Shown: positions 7,404 through 15,500 of the stretch, piece by piece
How the letters are laid out: each line of letters begins with the position of its first letter
Numbering within the stretch: position 1 is the first letter of the stretch
Assembly: GCA_014860005.1 (NCBI GenBank)
Contig: JACZKP010000045.1
Span: 1 to 64,000 of the forward strand
Length of the DNA stretch: 64,000 nt
From: Verrucomicrobiota bacterium
Lineage (GTDB): Bacteria > Verrucomicrobiota > Verrucomicrobiae > Limisphaerales > UBA11358
Reading direction: 5' to 3'
Notes under the pieces: model-generated
The model's input: the letters and a program-made list of their open reading frames with translations, nothing else
Databases searched by the model: none
What the model was told of the DNA's origin: nothing
Position numbers and translations under genes: made by a program

Positions 7404-8795
7404 TCAACTCCGGTCCCGCGCATACCAGTCAATGTTTCGGGTGAGATAGATGACGACCGCAAGGACCGCGAAAAGTCCTGCCGTGCCGAACAGCAGCGAG
7501 TAATCCTGAAGTTGGAGTGTGACATACAGGAAAGTGTAGATGGCCGCCAGCAGACCGGTGAGGATGAGAGTCCGCCGACCACTTTTGAGCACCTTCGCGC
7601 AGTAGAACGCAATAAGCAGCGTGGTTACGGTCGCGCCGGCCAGATAGGAAAAGCCGAAGGAAAGAAACTCCGAAAGTGACAGCAACCCAAGATAGAACAG
7701 ACACAGTGCTGCACCGACCAGTGCGTATTGAAAGGGGTGAATCCTGAGCTCTGACAGGATCTCGAACAGAAAGAACGCCGCAAACACGAGCACGAGAAAT
7801 AGAACCCCATACTTGATCGCTCGTTCCGTGTTGCGGTAGGCATCAATGCCGGAGAGAAATGTCACTCCAAACAAGGAACTTGTTGCGATCCCTGGATTCA
7901 ATCCGGCCGAGGCGTCCTGATCGGTCCAGTACTGGCCGTAATCCCGTCCGTAGTGTGAAACCTGCCAGGTGGCCGTAAAGCCTTCGTCGGTAACATTACG
8001 TTCCGCAGGGAGGAATGCGCCGCGAAAACTCGGATCCGGCCAGGGCGATGCGAGTGTCACCCGGTTTTCGTCGCCGATGGGTGCAAAGTTGATGCTGCTG
8101 CTACCGTTCAATGTGAGTTTCAGTTGAAAGGGGAGGACGGCGTCGCTGCCACGTAAATCGGCGACGCTGGCGAACACGCCTGATTGAAAACCCTTGAGCT
8201 TGCTTCCTGGCAAGAGTGGATGAGCCGTTGCAGCCCAACTCAGATTCAGCGTTTCCTTTACCCCGCGCAGATCAGGAATGGCAAACGTGACGAACGCCTC
8301 GTCCCAGAGGACGTCCTGCTCGCTGATTCTCAAACGAGAGAAATCCGGCCGCCGGAATTGACCGGATACTTCGAGTTGTCCGGCATACACCACCGCCTGA
8401 TAAATTCCCCTGCGCAGCCGGCTGGGCTGGATGGTGCCATTGATCGCGAGTGTCGCGGGAAGGAAATACGCGTTGGCGAGAGCGGTTTCCAGCACTTCAA
8501 TCCTCTCGGTCTTGCCGCCGCCAACCGGTTGTTCCTTCCACGCCTTGAAGGAGTAACGATAAGGCACGATGAGGACCGGGCCGATGATATTCTGTTCCCG
8601 GCCCCAGGTTGAAGTAATCTCGGCCACTGCTTCGTTTCGCCGGTTTAACCGTTCACTCAATACGGAGCGAATCATGACCAGTGGGATCAGCAGCAGCAGG
8701 ATCAGCAGGGCGACACCGCCGATTTTGAAGAGCGTGGCAAACCGTTTCAGGAAAGGCCATGGCGAAGGAACTGGAGGAATGTTCATAGTGGTCAA
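7404..8795 (-). CDS. creD: CreD-family inner membrane protein
   Basis: This 463-residue protein shows the CreD layout: one N-terminal membrane helix (residues 22-42), followed by the R-S-V-L-S-E-R-x-x-R-R-x-E-A-V-A-E-I-x-x-x-W-G motif and I-I-G-P-V-L-x-V-P-Y. A large periplasmic beta-rich domain spans about residues 75-320, and a C-terminal cluster of about six helices begins at K-Y-G-V-L-F-L-V-L-V-F. In enterobacteria CreD is tied to envelope integrity and colicin E2 tolerance under CreBC control. No CreB or CreC is present here; a small winged-helix regulator lies two genes upstream instead. It ends 18 bp from ispH on one side and 44 bp from the diiron gene on the other. Confidence 0.92.
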   Translation of the reverse strand: MTTMNIPPVPSPWPFLKRFATLFKIGGVALLILLLLIPLVMIRSVLSERLNRRNEAVAEITSTWGREQNIIGPVLIVPYRYSFKAWKEQPVGGGKTERIEVLETALANAYFLPATLAINGTIQPSRLRRGIYQAVVYAGQLEVSGQFRRPDFSRLRISEQDVLWDEAFVTFAIPDLRGVKETLNLSWAATAHPLLPGSKLKGFQSGVFASVADLRGSDAVLPFQLKLTLNGSSSINFAPIGDENRVTLASPWPDPSFRGAFLPAERNVTDEGFTATWQVSHYGRDYGQYWTDQDASAGLNPGIATSSLFGVTFLSGIDAYRNTERAIKYGVLFLVLVFAAFFLFEILSELRIHPFQYALVGAALCLFYLGLLSLSEFLSFGFSYLAGATVTTLLIAFYCAKVLKSGRRTLILTGLLAAIYTFLYVTLQLQDYSLLFGTAGLFAVLAVVIYLTRNIDWYARDRS

Positions 8796-8813
8796 GGTTT
8801 GGGGTTTGGCTCA

Positions 8814-9698
8814 TTAAGTGTGATGGGAATGGAAATGTGCAGGCTGTGGGGACGCAGCCGGGTTGATCGCGAACTCGTGAATGCGCCGCTCCACCTCATC
8901 AATCAGGTCATCCGGCGTGGAAGTGCCGGCCGTCAAGCCGACCACATCAACCGCTTGAAACCAATCAGGCCGCAAGTCCGCCGCCGTTTGCACATGATGC
9001 ACGCACGCACAGTGGCGGCGGCAAGTCTGGACCAGCTCGTGGGTGTTGTTGCTGTGCGCGCCGCCGATGACGACAACAACATCCGCTTGCTGCGCGAGTT
9101 CAACCGCTGCGTGCTGACGTTGTTTGGTCGGCTGGCAGACGGTGTCAATGAAGCGGACCTCGGAATGCGGGAAGCGTTGACGAATCAACAGAACCAGATG
9201 GCGCACCCGCTCCACCGGCTGAGTGGTCTGCGCGGCAATTCCAAAGCGGGCGCGTTCCTTGAGTCGCAGCACGTCCTGCTCACTCGAAACAACGTCGAAC
9301 TCCGCGAGATCTTCCGTCAGACCACGAACTTCCACGTGGTCGCGCTTGCCGATGATGACGGGATGAAATCCATCCCGCACAAGCCGGGCCACGGCCTGAT
9401 GCGCCACACGCACCAGCGGGCAGGTCGCTTCAATTACAGTGAGGCCGCGCTCGCGCACGGCGTTCATTCGTTGCCCGGAAGCGCCGTGGGCGGTGATCAT
9501 CACGGTTGGCGTGGCCACATCCCGGGCTTCGTTTTGAATCTGGATGCCGCGGGTGCGCAATTCGGCAAGGACGGTTTGGTTGTGAACCAGATCGCCGAGA
9601 ATGGTCAGCGGCCGGTCTCGCGCGGTTTGGCGGGCCAGGTCAATGGCATCGCGCACGCCAAAGCACATGCCCAAATGTTCTGCGCGGAGGATTTTCAT
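8814..9698 (-). CDS. ispH: 4-hydroxy-3-methylbut-2-enyl diphosphate reductase, short bacterial type
   Basis: This 294-residue protein is an IspH/LytB enzyme, which makes IPP and DMAPP in the last step of the MEP isoprenoid pathway using a [4Fe-4S] cluster. The three cluster cysteines are visible: C12 in G-M-C-F-G-V, C93 in E-A-T-C-P and C188 in D-T-V-C-Q-P-T. H39 and H71, the acid residue E123 in H-V-E-V, the A-Q-T-T motif and the S-N-N-T motif are also present. The usual H-P-E-V is H-V-E-V here. A second, longer IspH is encoded at 22393-23619. This copy lies inside the creD operon behind a palindromic site, so its expression may follow that operon rather than housekeeping control. Confidence 0.93.
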   Translation of the reverse strand: MKILRAEHLGMCFGVRDAIDLARQTARDRPLTILGDLVHNQTVLAELRTRGIQIQNEARDVATPTVMITAHGASGQRMNAVRERGLTVIEATCPLVRVAHQAVARLVRDGFHPVIIGKRDHVEVRGLTEDLAEFDVVSSEQDVLRLKERARFGIAAQTTQPVERVRHLVLLIRQRFPHSEVRFIDTVCQPTKQRQHAAVELAQQADVVVVIGGAHSNNTHELVQTCRRHCACVHHVQTAADLRPDWFQAVDVVGLTAGTSTPDDLIDEVERRIHEFAINPAASPQPAHFHSHHT

Positions 9699-9704
9699 AT
9701 TTAG

Positions 9705-9719
9705 CTTTGTATCACAAAG
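9705..9719. promoter_or_regulatory. CTTTGT-ATC-ACAAAG palindrome before ispH, putative operator
   Basis: A perfect inverted repeat with 6-bp arms and a 3-bp centre lies 6 bp upstream of the ispH start, in the gap between the regulator gene and ispH. It shares the pattern CTTTG-N5-CAAAG with the palindrome at 10705-10723, which precedes the first gene of the same run. A winged-helix dimer encoded next door is the natural candidate to bind both sites; this is inference. Confidence 0.5.
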
Positions 9720-9758
9720 TAAAAGACCATGCGGATTTAAGTTTGTTCAAAAAACCTT

Positions 9759-10067
9759 TCACTTAGGCTTGGATTGCTGGACGATTTGCTCCAGCAGGTT
9801 GATGTGTTCGGCGAACGCCTTGCGTCCGGCAGCGGTGAGCGAGCAGGTGGTGAGCGGACGGTTGTTCTGGTAGGACTTGGCCACGGAGACGTAACCCGCC
9901 TCCTGCAATGTGCGGATGTGCGTGGTAAGATTCCCGTCGGTCATCCCAAGCGCGTCGCGCAACTCGGTGAAGGAAAGTTCCGGCGTGGCGGCGAGCATGG
10001 ACATGATCGCCAGCCGCCCTTTCTCGTGGATCACACGGTCGAGCTGGAGGAAAGGTTCGGGGTTCAC
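9759..10067 (-). CDS. Small winged-helix transcriptional regulator (HTH_27/MarR-like)
   Basis: This 102-residue protein begins at a GTG whose last bases form the TGA of the upstream membrane gene (GTGA overlap). Residues 5-45 read as helices leading into a recognition helix in T-D-G-N-L-T-T-H-I-R-T-L-Q-E-A-G-Y-V, followed by a beta wing (S-V-A-K-S-Y-Q-N-N-R-P-L-T-T-C-S-L-T-A-A-G). This is the compact ArsR/MarR-like fold known as winged helix DNA-binding domain HTH_27. Cysteines are too few for a metal sensor. Such regulators are often encoded with a membrane protein and creD in other bacteria, matching this neighbourhood. It probably represses its own operon through the CTTTG-N5-CAAAG sites. 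Confidence 0.85.
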   Translation of the reverse strand: MNPEPFLQLDRVIHEKGRLAIMSMLAATPELSFTELRDALGMTDGNLTTHIRTLQEAGYVSVAKSYQNNRPLTTCSLTAAGRKAFAEHINLLEQIVQQSKPK

Positions 10068-10699
10068 GCCACATTCTTTCGCTTCTCGGTCAGATAGAGA
10101 TAGGCGCCGTAGGCCAAGTGGCCTCCGCCGAATGAAACTCCCATCAAACAATGGGCAAGGACAAGGGGCGGCAAGGCGTCGGACGTGCTTTTGATTGCCA
10201 ATATTACCGATACGGCCAATCCGCTTAAAAGGAAAAGCCAGCCAAACAGCCGAATGCCTCGCGGCATAAAGAACCCGGCTCCGTACAGCGCCAAACCGTA
10301 CAACACCATCCAGATTGGCAGCAGCCACCAAACCAGTTGGGTATCCTGCACCGCAACGAGCCGAAAAACGGAGGCCGCCATCAAACCAGCCAATAAAGAT
10401 GGCAGCATTGCCTGCACAACACGCCGCGCTGGGGGCGACCAAAATGGTTCTCTGTCCTTGATCGCTTGGCGGCGCGCCAGCAAGAATGCGCCAGGCCAGC
10501 CAATCAAGTTGACTGCAAGCCAGTAGGTGATGAACCCGCTGGCCGATTGAATGGCGAAGAGCCAAGCGCCTGCCGCCGCCACCAAACCCAAGATGCCAAT
10601 AAACAGTGTGATCGGCGCGAGCGCGCGGCGATAGACCGCGGAGCGTTCCATGAGGGTGCGAATGACTTGAAGATGTTCTGCCGCCGCTTGCTCATTCAT
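10064..10699 (-). CDS. Multi-pass membrane protein, first gene of the operon
   Basis: This 211-residue protein starts at the ATG at 10699 (M-N-E-Q-A-A-A-E-H-L). A TTG 48 bases upstream would force translation through a perfect palindrome and is less likely. The soluble N-terminus contains L-x-V-I-R-T-L-M-E-R-S-A-V-Y-R-R-A-L-A-P and is followed by about six membrane helices. It may act as the membrane sensor or partner of the winged-helix protein, since its stop overlaps that regulator's start, but no ligand-binding domain is recognisable. The name of the family is unknown to me. Confidence 0.75.
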   Translation of the reverse strand: MNEQAAAEHLQVIRTLMERSAVYRRALAPITLFIGILGLVAAAGAWLFAIQSASGFITYWLAVNLIGWPGAFLLARRQAIKDREPFWSPPARRVVQAMLPSLLAGLMAASVFRLVAVQDTQLVWWLLPIWMVLYGLALYGAGFFMPRGIRLFGWLFLLSGLAVSVILAIKSTSDALPPLVLAHCLMGVSFGGGHLAYGAYLYLTEKRKNVA

Positions 10700-10704
10700 G
10701 GGAA

Positions 10705-10723
10705 CACTTTGCGCGGCAAAGTG
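10705..10723. promoter_or_regulatory. CACTTTGC-GCG-GCAAAGTG palindrome, putative autoregulatory operator
   Basis: A perfect 19-base palindrome with 8-bp arms sits 6 bp upstream of the start codon of the operon's first gene, over the region where the ribosome binding site should be. It matches the CTTTG-N5-CAAAG pattern seen before ispH at 9705-9719. Binding here could block both transcription and ribosome access. Confidence 0.5.
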
Positions 10724-10898
10724 AAGTTGTGCAAGAAGATTTTTCAAACCTGTGACAGAGGGGATCGAACGGCGGCGAATTGCAGGCTGGCGGGCAGGGT
10801 CCTCATTTGTCGGCGACGGGGTGATGCGTCGTCTGACAAAGCACTCCTTACCTCGTGCCCTACAATCGAATTAGCGCACTCCCGGCTGGCGCGCCATC

Positions 10899-10927
10899 TC
10901 GACATTTCGGCACCGTCTGACTATTGT
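10899..10927 (+). promoter_or_regulatory. Putative clpS promoter, possibly leaderless
   Basis: A -35-like TCGACA (10899-10904) and a -10-like TATTGT (10922-10927) are separated by 17 bases. The expected transcription start, about 7 bases after the -10 box, falls on the A of the clpS ATG at 10934. No Shine-Dalgarno sequence is visible before that ATG, which fits a leaderless message. Confidence 0.35.
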
Positions 10928-10933
10928 ACCGGC

Positions 10934-11242
10934 ATGGCTGCAACCGCAACCCCGGAAGTTCTCCCCGACCTCGGGCAAGAGGAGCAAACCGGATCGAAAT
11001 CCGATCTCGAGCCCGCCTGGCTGGTCATCTGCTGGAACGACCCGGTGAACCTGATGACCTACGTCACGCACGTGTTTCAAAAGGTGTTCGGGTGGCCCCG
11101 GCAGAAGGCGGAGTTCCACATGTTGCAGGTCCACAAGCAGGGCAAGAGTCTGCTTGCCCGCACCACGATGGAGCAGGCGGAGCATTACGTTCATCAACTT
11201 CAGAAATACACCCTGCATGCCACCATGGAGCGCGAATCGTGA
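10934..11242 (+). CDS. clpS: ATP-dependent Clp protease adaptor ClpS
   Basis: This 102-residue protein has a flexible N-terminal tail of about 28 residues and the ClpS fold: V-I-C-W-N-D-P-V-N-L-M-T-Y-V near residue 33, then H-x-L-Q-V-H-x-x-G, and a final helix with T-x-E-Q-A-E-H-Y-V-x-x-L ending in L-H-A-T-M-E. The N-D-P-V-N and M/H positions form the pocket for destabilising N-terminal residues. ClpS delivers such substrates to ClpA or ClpC. The stop overlaps the next gene's GTG by four bases, and aat follows, so both the maker and the reader of N-degrons are encoded together. Confidence 0.93.
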   Translation: MAATATPEVLPDLGQEEQTGSKSDLEPAWLVICWNDPVNLMTYVTHVFQKVFGWPRQKAEFHMLQVHKQGKSLLARTTMEQAEHYVHQLQKYTLHATMERES

Positions 11243-11724
11243 AACTCATCCGCGCCAACCAGCAGGAGTTTACTTTCGGCATTGGCCGCCGTGAAAAACA
11301 GTTGCTGTTTCAAATCCTGCAACTCTATCCGCTGGTGCCGCCGGCTCACTACCGGCTCACTCGATCGGGTGAAGGGCCGGTTCATGACGAAAACCAGCGC
11401 CTGCTGGAAGAATCGCTCGCCGAGCATCGGCGCGAAAACCGCCGCGAAGTGCAGGCGATGCTCAACGAACCCACGCGCTTCCGCGAAACCAAGGATGGCC
11501 TGCGGTTCTCTCTCGCTGCTTCGGAAGTGGAATGGCTGCTGCAGGTGCTCAATGACGTGCGCATCGGCGCCTGGCTGGCGCTGGGCGAACCCGAGGAATT
11601 GGAGCTTCCCGAAGTCACGCGAACCAATGCGCCGTATATCCTGGCGCTCGAGTCGGCGGGTTATTTCGAGTCCGCGCTCCTGGACGCGCTGGGGGGCAAA
11701 AACCCACCGCGTCCGAAACACTGA
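11239..11724 (+). CDS. DUF2017-like protein between clpS and aat
   Basis: This 161-residue soluble protein starts at a GTG inside the clpS stop region (GTGA overlap). It is mainly alpha-helical and charged, with E-K-Q-L-L-F-Q-I-L-Q-L-Y-P-L-V-P near the N-terminus, a central R-x-F-x-x-T-x-x-G-L block and V-x-W-L-L-Q-V-L-N-D-V-R-I-G-A-W-L-A-L-G in the C-terminal half. The last block matches DUF2017, a domain known mainly next to clpS in actinobacteria. Its function is unknown. The overlap with clpS suggests a regulator or cofactor of ClpS-dependent proteolysis (inference). Confidence 0.75.
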   Translation: MKLIRANQQEFTFGIGRREKQLLFQILQLYPLVPPAHYRLTRSGEGPVHDENQRLLEESLAEHRRENRREVQAMLNEPTRFRETKDGLRFSLAASEVEWLLQVLNDVRIGAWLALGEPEELELPEVTRTNAPYILALESAGYFESALLDALGGKNPPRPKH

Positions 11725-11747
11725 GCGCGGCAACCGGTGCTTCTGCC

Positions 11748-12419
11748 ATGCCCGCTGTTACCCGTTCACCGTTGCGCTTTCCCGATCCGCGAGTTGCTGA
11801 CGATGAAGGATTGGTGGCTGTGGGTGGTGACTTGTCGGTGCCGCGGCTGTTGCTTGCATATCGGAGCGCCATTTTTCCGTGGACCGTGAATCCAGTGTCG
11901 TGGTGGTCGCCGAATCCGCGCGCCATCTTCGAACTCGAACGCTTCCACGTCCCGCGCAGCCTGGCGAAATTCCTGCGCCGCGCGCCGTTCGAGGTCACCT
12001 GCAATCGCGCGTTTCGCCGGGTGATGGAAGGATGCGCCACCCCCGGCCCGGGACGCGGGGGCAGTTGGATCACGGCGGAGTTTATTGAGGCTTACACCCG
12101 GCTGCATGAAGCCGGCCACGCGCACAGCATCGAGTGCTGGCAGGCCGGCGAGTTGGCGGGCGGCATTTACGGCGTGAGTGTGGGCGGCTTGTTCGCGGGC
12201 GAATCCATGTTCCATCGCGCCACCAACGCATCCAAGGTAGCGCTTTACCATCTGGTCGCCCGGCTGCGTGAGCGGGGCTTCGCGTTGTTTGACATTCAAA
12301 TGATCACGCCGGCGACGCGACAATTGGGCGCGATTGAAATCTCCCGCGACGAATACCTGGAAAGACTGGCCGCCGCGATGAGGTTGAATTGCCAATTTGA
12401 AGACCTTGCCACTGAGTGA
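11748..12419 (+). CDS. aat: Leucyl/phenylalanyl-tRNA--protein transferase
   Basis: This 223-residue protein has the family motifs in order: F-P-D-P-R near residue 7, D-E-G-L-V-A-V-G-G-D-L, Y-R-x-A-I-F-P-W near residue 40, P-R-A-x-F near residue 58, W-I-T-x-E-F-I-E-A-Y near residue 105, H-S-I-E-C-W, G-G-I-Y-G-V-S-V-G-G-L-F-x-G-E-S-M-F near residue 140, and S-K-V-A-L. The enzyme adds Leu or Phe from aminoacyl-tRNA to proteins starting with Lys or Arg, making them ClpS substrates. Length is typical. It starts 23 bp after the DUF2017 gene. Confidence 0.95.
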   Translation: MPAVTRSPLRFPDPRVADDEGLVAVGGDLSVPRLLLAYRSAIFPWTVNPVSWWSPNPRAIFELERFHVPRSLAKFLRRAPFEVTCNRAFRRVMEGCATPGPGRGGSWITAEFIEAYTRLHEAGHAHSIECWQAGELAGGIYGVSVGGLFAGESMFHRATNASKVALYHLVARLRERGFALFDIQMITPATRQLGAIEISRDEYLERLAAAMRLNCQFEDLATE

Positions 12420-12507
12420 AAGTCGGCGTGCCCGATTGTGGATGGTGGATTGCTCGCGCTCGCGAGTTGCGGTAGCGTGACTGGGTTCGATTGGCATGTC
12501 GTAGTTT

Positions 12508-15500
12508 ATGGTTTATCGCCTTAATTCTGTTCTGAGGAGTGTATTGATCCTTCTGCTGCTGGTGTCGGCCGCCGGGGCGCAGGTGGTCATCAATGAATTT
12601 CTGGCCAGCAACCAAGCTGTGCTCCCGGACGAGGACGGCGAGTTTTCCGATTGGATCGAACTCCACAATCCGACGGACACGCCGGTCAATCTCCACGGCT
12701 GGTTTCTCACCGACACCGCGAACAACCTGACGAAGTGGCAATTGCCCAACACCAATATCGTGGCGAACGGCTACCTGATAATCTTCGCCTCCAACAAGAA
12801 TCGCGCCGTGCCGGGCCAACCGCTGCACACCAGTTTTGCGTTGAGCGCCGACGGGGAATATCTGGGGCTGGTGCTGCCTGACGGGCAAACCATCGTGTCG
12901 GAATTTGCCCCGGCATTTCCCGCGCAGTTTCGCGATGTGTCGTATGGCTTGTGGGAGGGCGAGGAGCGTTACTTTGCCACGCCCACGCCGGGCGCGACGA
13001 ACAGCTCGAATTTCTACGCCAAGGTGGCGGACACCAAGTTCAATTACGATCGCGGGTTCTACGAGTCGCCGTTCAATCTGGTGATCAGCACCGCAACGGA
13101 AGACGCCACCATTCGATTCACGACGAACGGCGCACCGCCGAGTTCACTCACTGGGATGATTTTTGCCGGCCCCATTCCGATCAGCCGGACCACCGTGATC
13201 CGCGCGGCAGCGTTCAAGACCGGTTACGCGCCCTCGGATGTGGACACGCAAACTTACATTTTTCTCGACGACGTAATTTATCAGTCCACGAACGGACTCG
13301 CGCCGCCCGGCTGGCCGGCGACCTGGGGCGCCAACCGCGTGGATTACGGCATGGACCCGAAAGTGATCAATGATGCGCGCTACAGCGGAACGCTCAAGAA
13401 CGACCTCAAGGCGATACCGACCGTGTCGTTGGTGATGAAGCTGGAGGATTTGTTTGACGCGCGGAGCGGTATTTATGCGAACTCGACGCAGACCGGCATA
13501 AACTGGGAGCGACCCGCATCGCTCGAACTGATTTATCCTGACGGGAAGGAAGGTTTTCAGGTGAACGCGGGCATCCGGATTCGAGGAAATTTCAGCGCCA
13601 GCAGCACGTACCCGAAACATTCCTTCCGGGGATTCTTTCGCAGTGAGTATGGCGACAAGAACCTCAAGTATCCGCTGTTTGGCGACAACGGCACGGACTC
13701 CTTCCCGGGCGGGGTGGACCTGGCCACGTTTCAGAATCACGCGTGGGCCAACTGGGGGAATCCCGGCGGCACCAATGCGCTGTTCCTGCGCGATCATTTC
13801 GGACGCGATACGCAACTGGCCATGGGCCATCAGGGCGAGCGCGGCATATACACGCATCTTTACATCAACGGCCAATACTGGGGCATCTACAGTCCTTCGG
13901 AACGGCCGGAAGCTTCGTTCGCCGCCACGTACTACGGCGGTCAGGAGGAAGATTATGATGTGATCAAAGCCACGGGCAACACGGAGGGTTACGTGATCGA
14001 AGCCACGGACGGCGACATGGAAGCATGGGCGCGCCTGTGGCAATACGCGACCAACGGGTTTGCGTCTGACGCGGCGTATCAGCGCGTGCAGGGCAATCAC
14101 CCGGACGGCTCGCGCAATCCGGCGTACGACATACTGGTGGATGTGGAAAACCTCATTGATTACCAGTTGATCGTGGCCTACACGGGCAGCCGGGACGCCC
14201 CGGTCGGTGCGTCGGGCACGAATCCCAACAATTGGTATGGCATTTACCGGCGCGACGGCTCCATGGGCTTTCGCTTCTTCGTTCACGACTTCGAACACTC
14301 GCTGCTGAATGTGAATGAGAATCGCATCGGGCCGTACATCGCCGGCACTCCCGGCACGGGCGGGGGATTGCCCAAGAGCAGTCCGCAATACATCTGGCAG
14401 CAACTCCAGCAGAATGCTGAGTTCCGGATGCGCGTGGCGGATCATGTCCACCGACATTTCTTCACCAGCGGCGCGTTGACGGTGGAAGCCTGCCTGGCCC
14501 GCTTCAAGGAGCGCACCAATCAGCTTCACCACGCGCTCGTGGGCGAGTCCGCGCGCTGGGGCGACGCCGACCCGAATCACGATATCGCCTACACCCGGGA
14601 CGATCACTGGCTTCCGCTGGTGGGCCGGATGTTATCGAATTATTTACCGCAACGTTCCGACATCGTGCTTAATCAACTCAAGGCGAAGAATCTCTACCCC
14701 AACGTGGTGGCGCCGTCGTTCAATCAGCACGGCGGCAACGTGACCAACGGCTTTCCCGTGACCATGACCGCGCCCGCTGGCACGATTTACTTCACGCGCG
14801 ACGGCAGCGATCCGCGCCTGCCCGGTGGCGGCCTTTCGTCCACGGCCCAGACCTACACGGGACCGGTGGCGTTGTCTGAGAACGGAGCGGTGAAAGCCCG
14901 CGTCCTGAGCGGTGGAACATGGAGCGCCCTGAACGAAGCGACGTTTCTGATCCTCCGGGACTTCACCGGACTGTTGCTCACGGAGATCATGTATCACTCG
15001 CCCGATGAAGGTGAGGTGGATGGCAATGATTTTGAATTCCTCGAATTGAAGAATGTCAGCAGCGAAGCTCTCGACCTCAGCGGCGTTCATTTCAGCAGCG
15101 GGATTCAATTTGCCTTTGCCCAGGGGACGATTCTGATGCCCGGCGAATTCCTCGTGCTCGTGAGCAATCCCGCAGCGTTCGCCAGCAAGTATCCGCTCGT
15201 TGGCGTGGCGGGAAGCTATTCCGGACGACTGGCCAACGGCGGTGAAAAACTCACCCTCGCAGACGCGGCCGGCACTCCGATCATCTCGCTGACTTACTCG
15301 GACAAAGCCCCGTGGCCGGTGGCGGCGGACGGCCAGGGATTTTCCCTTGTGCCGCGCAATTCAAACTTGAATCCCGACGCAAACGATGCCGCCAACTGGC
15401 GCGCCAGTGCTTATCTAGGCGGCTCGCCCGGCACGGATGATCCCACCCCCAGCCTGCCAGCCGTGGTGATCAGTGAAATCCTTGCCCACACTGATTTGCC

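Noticed and set aside
13144..14607. Long minus-strand open frame of 487 codons
   Set aside because: It is opposite the CotH domain coding sequence, is rich in Arg/Val/Ala and has no domain. It is a frame shadow of the GC-rich coding strand.
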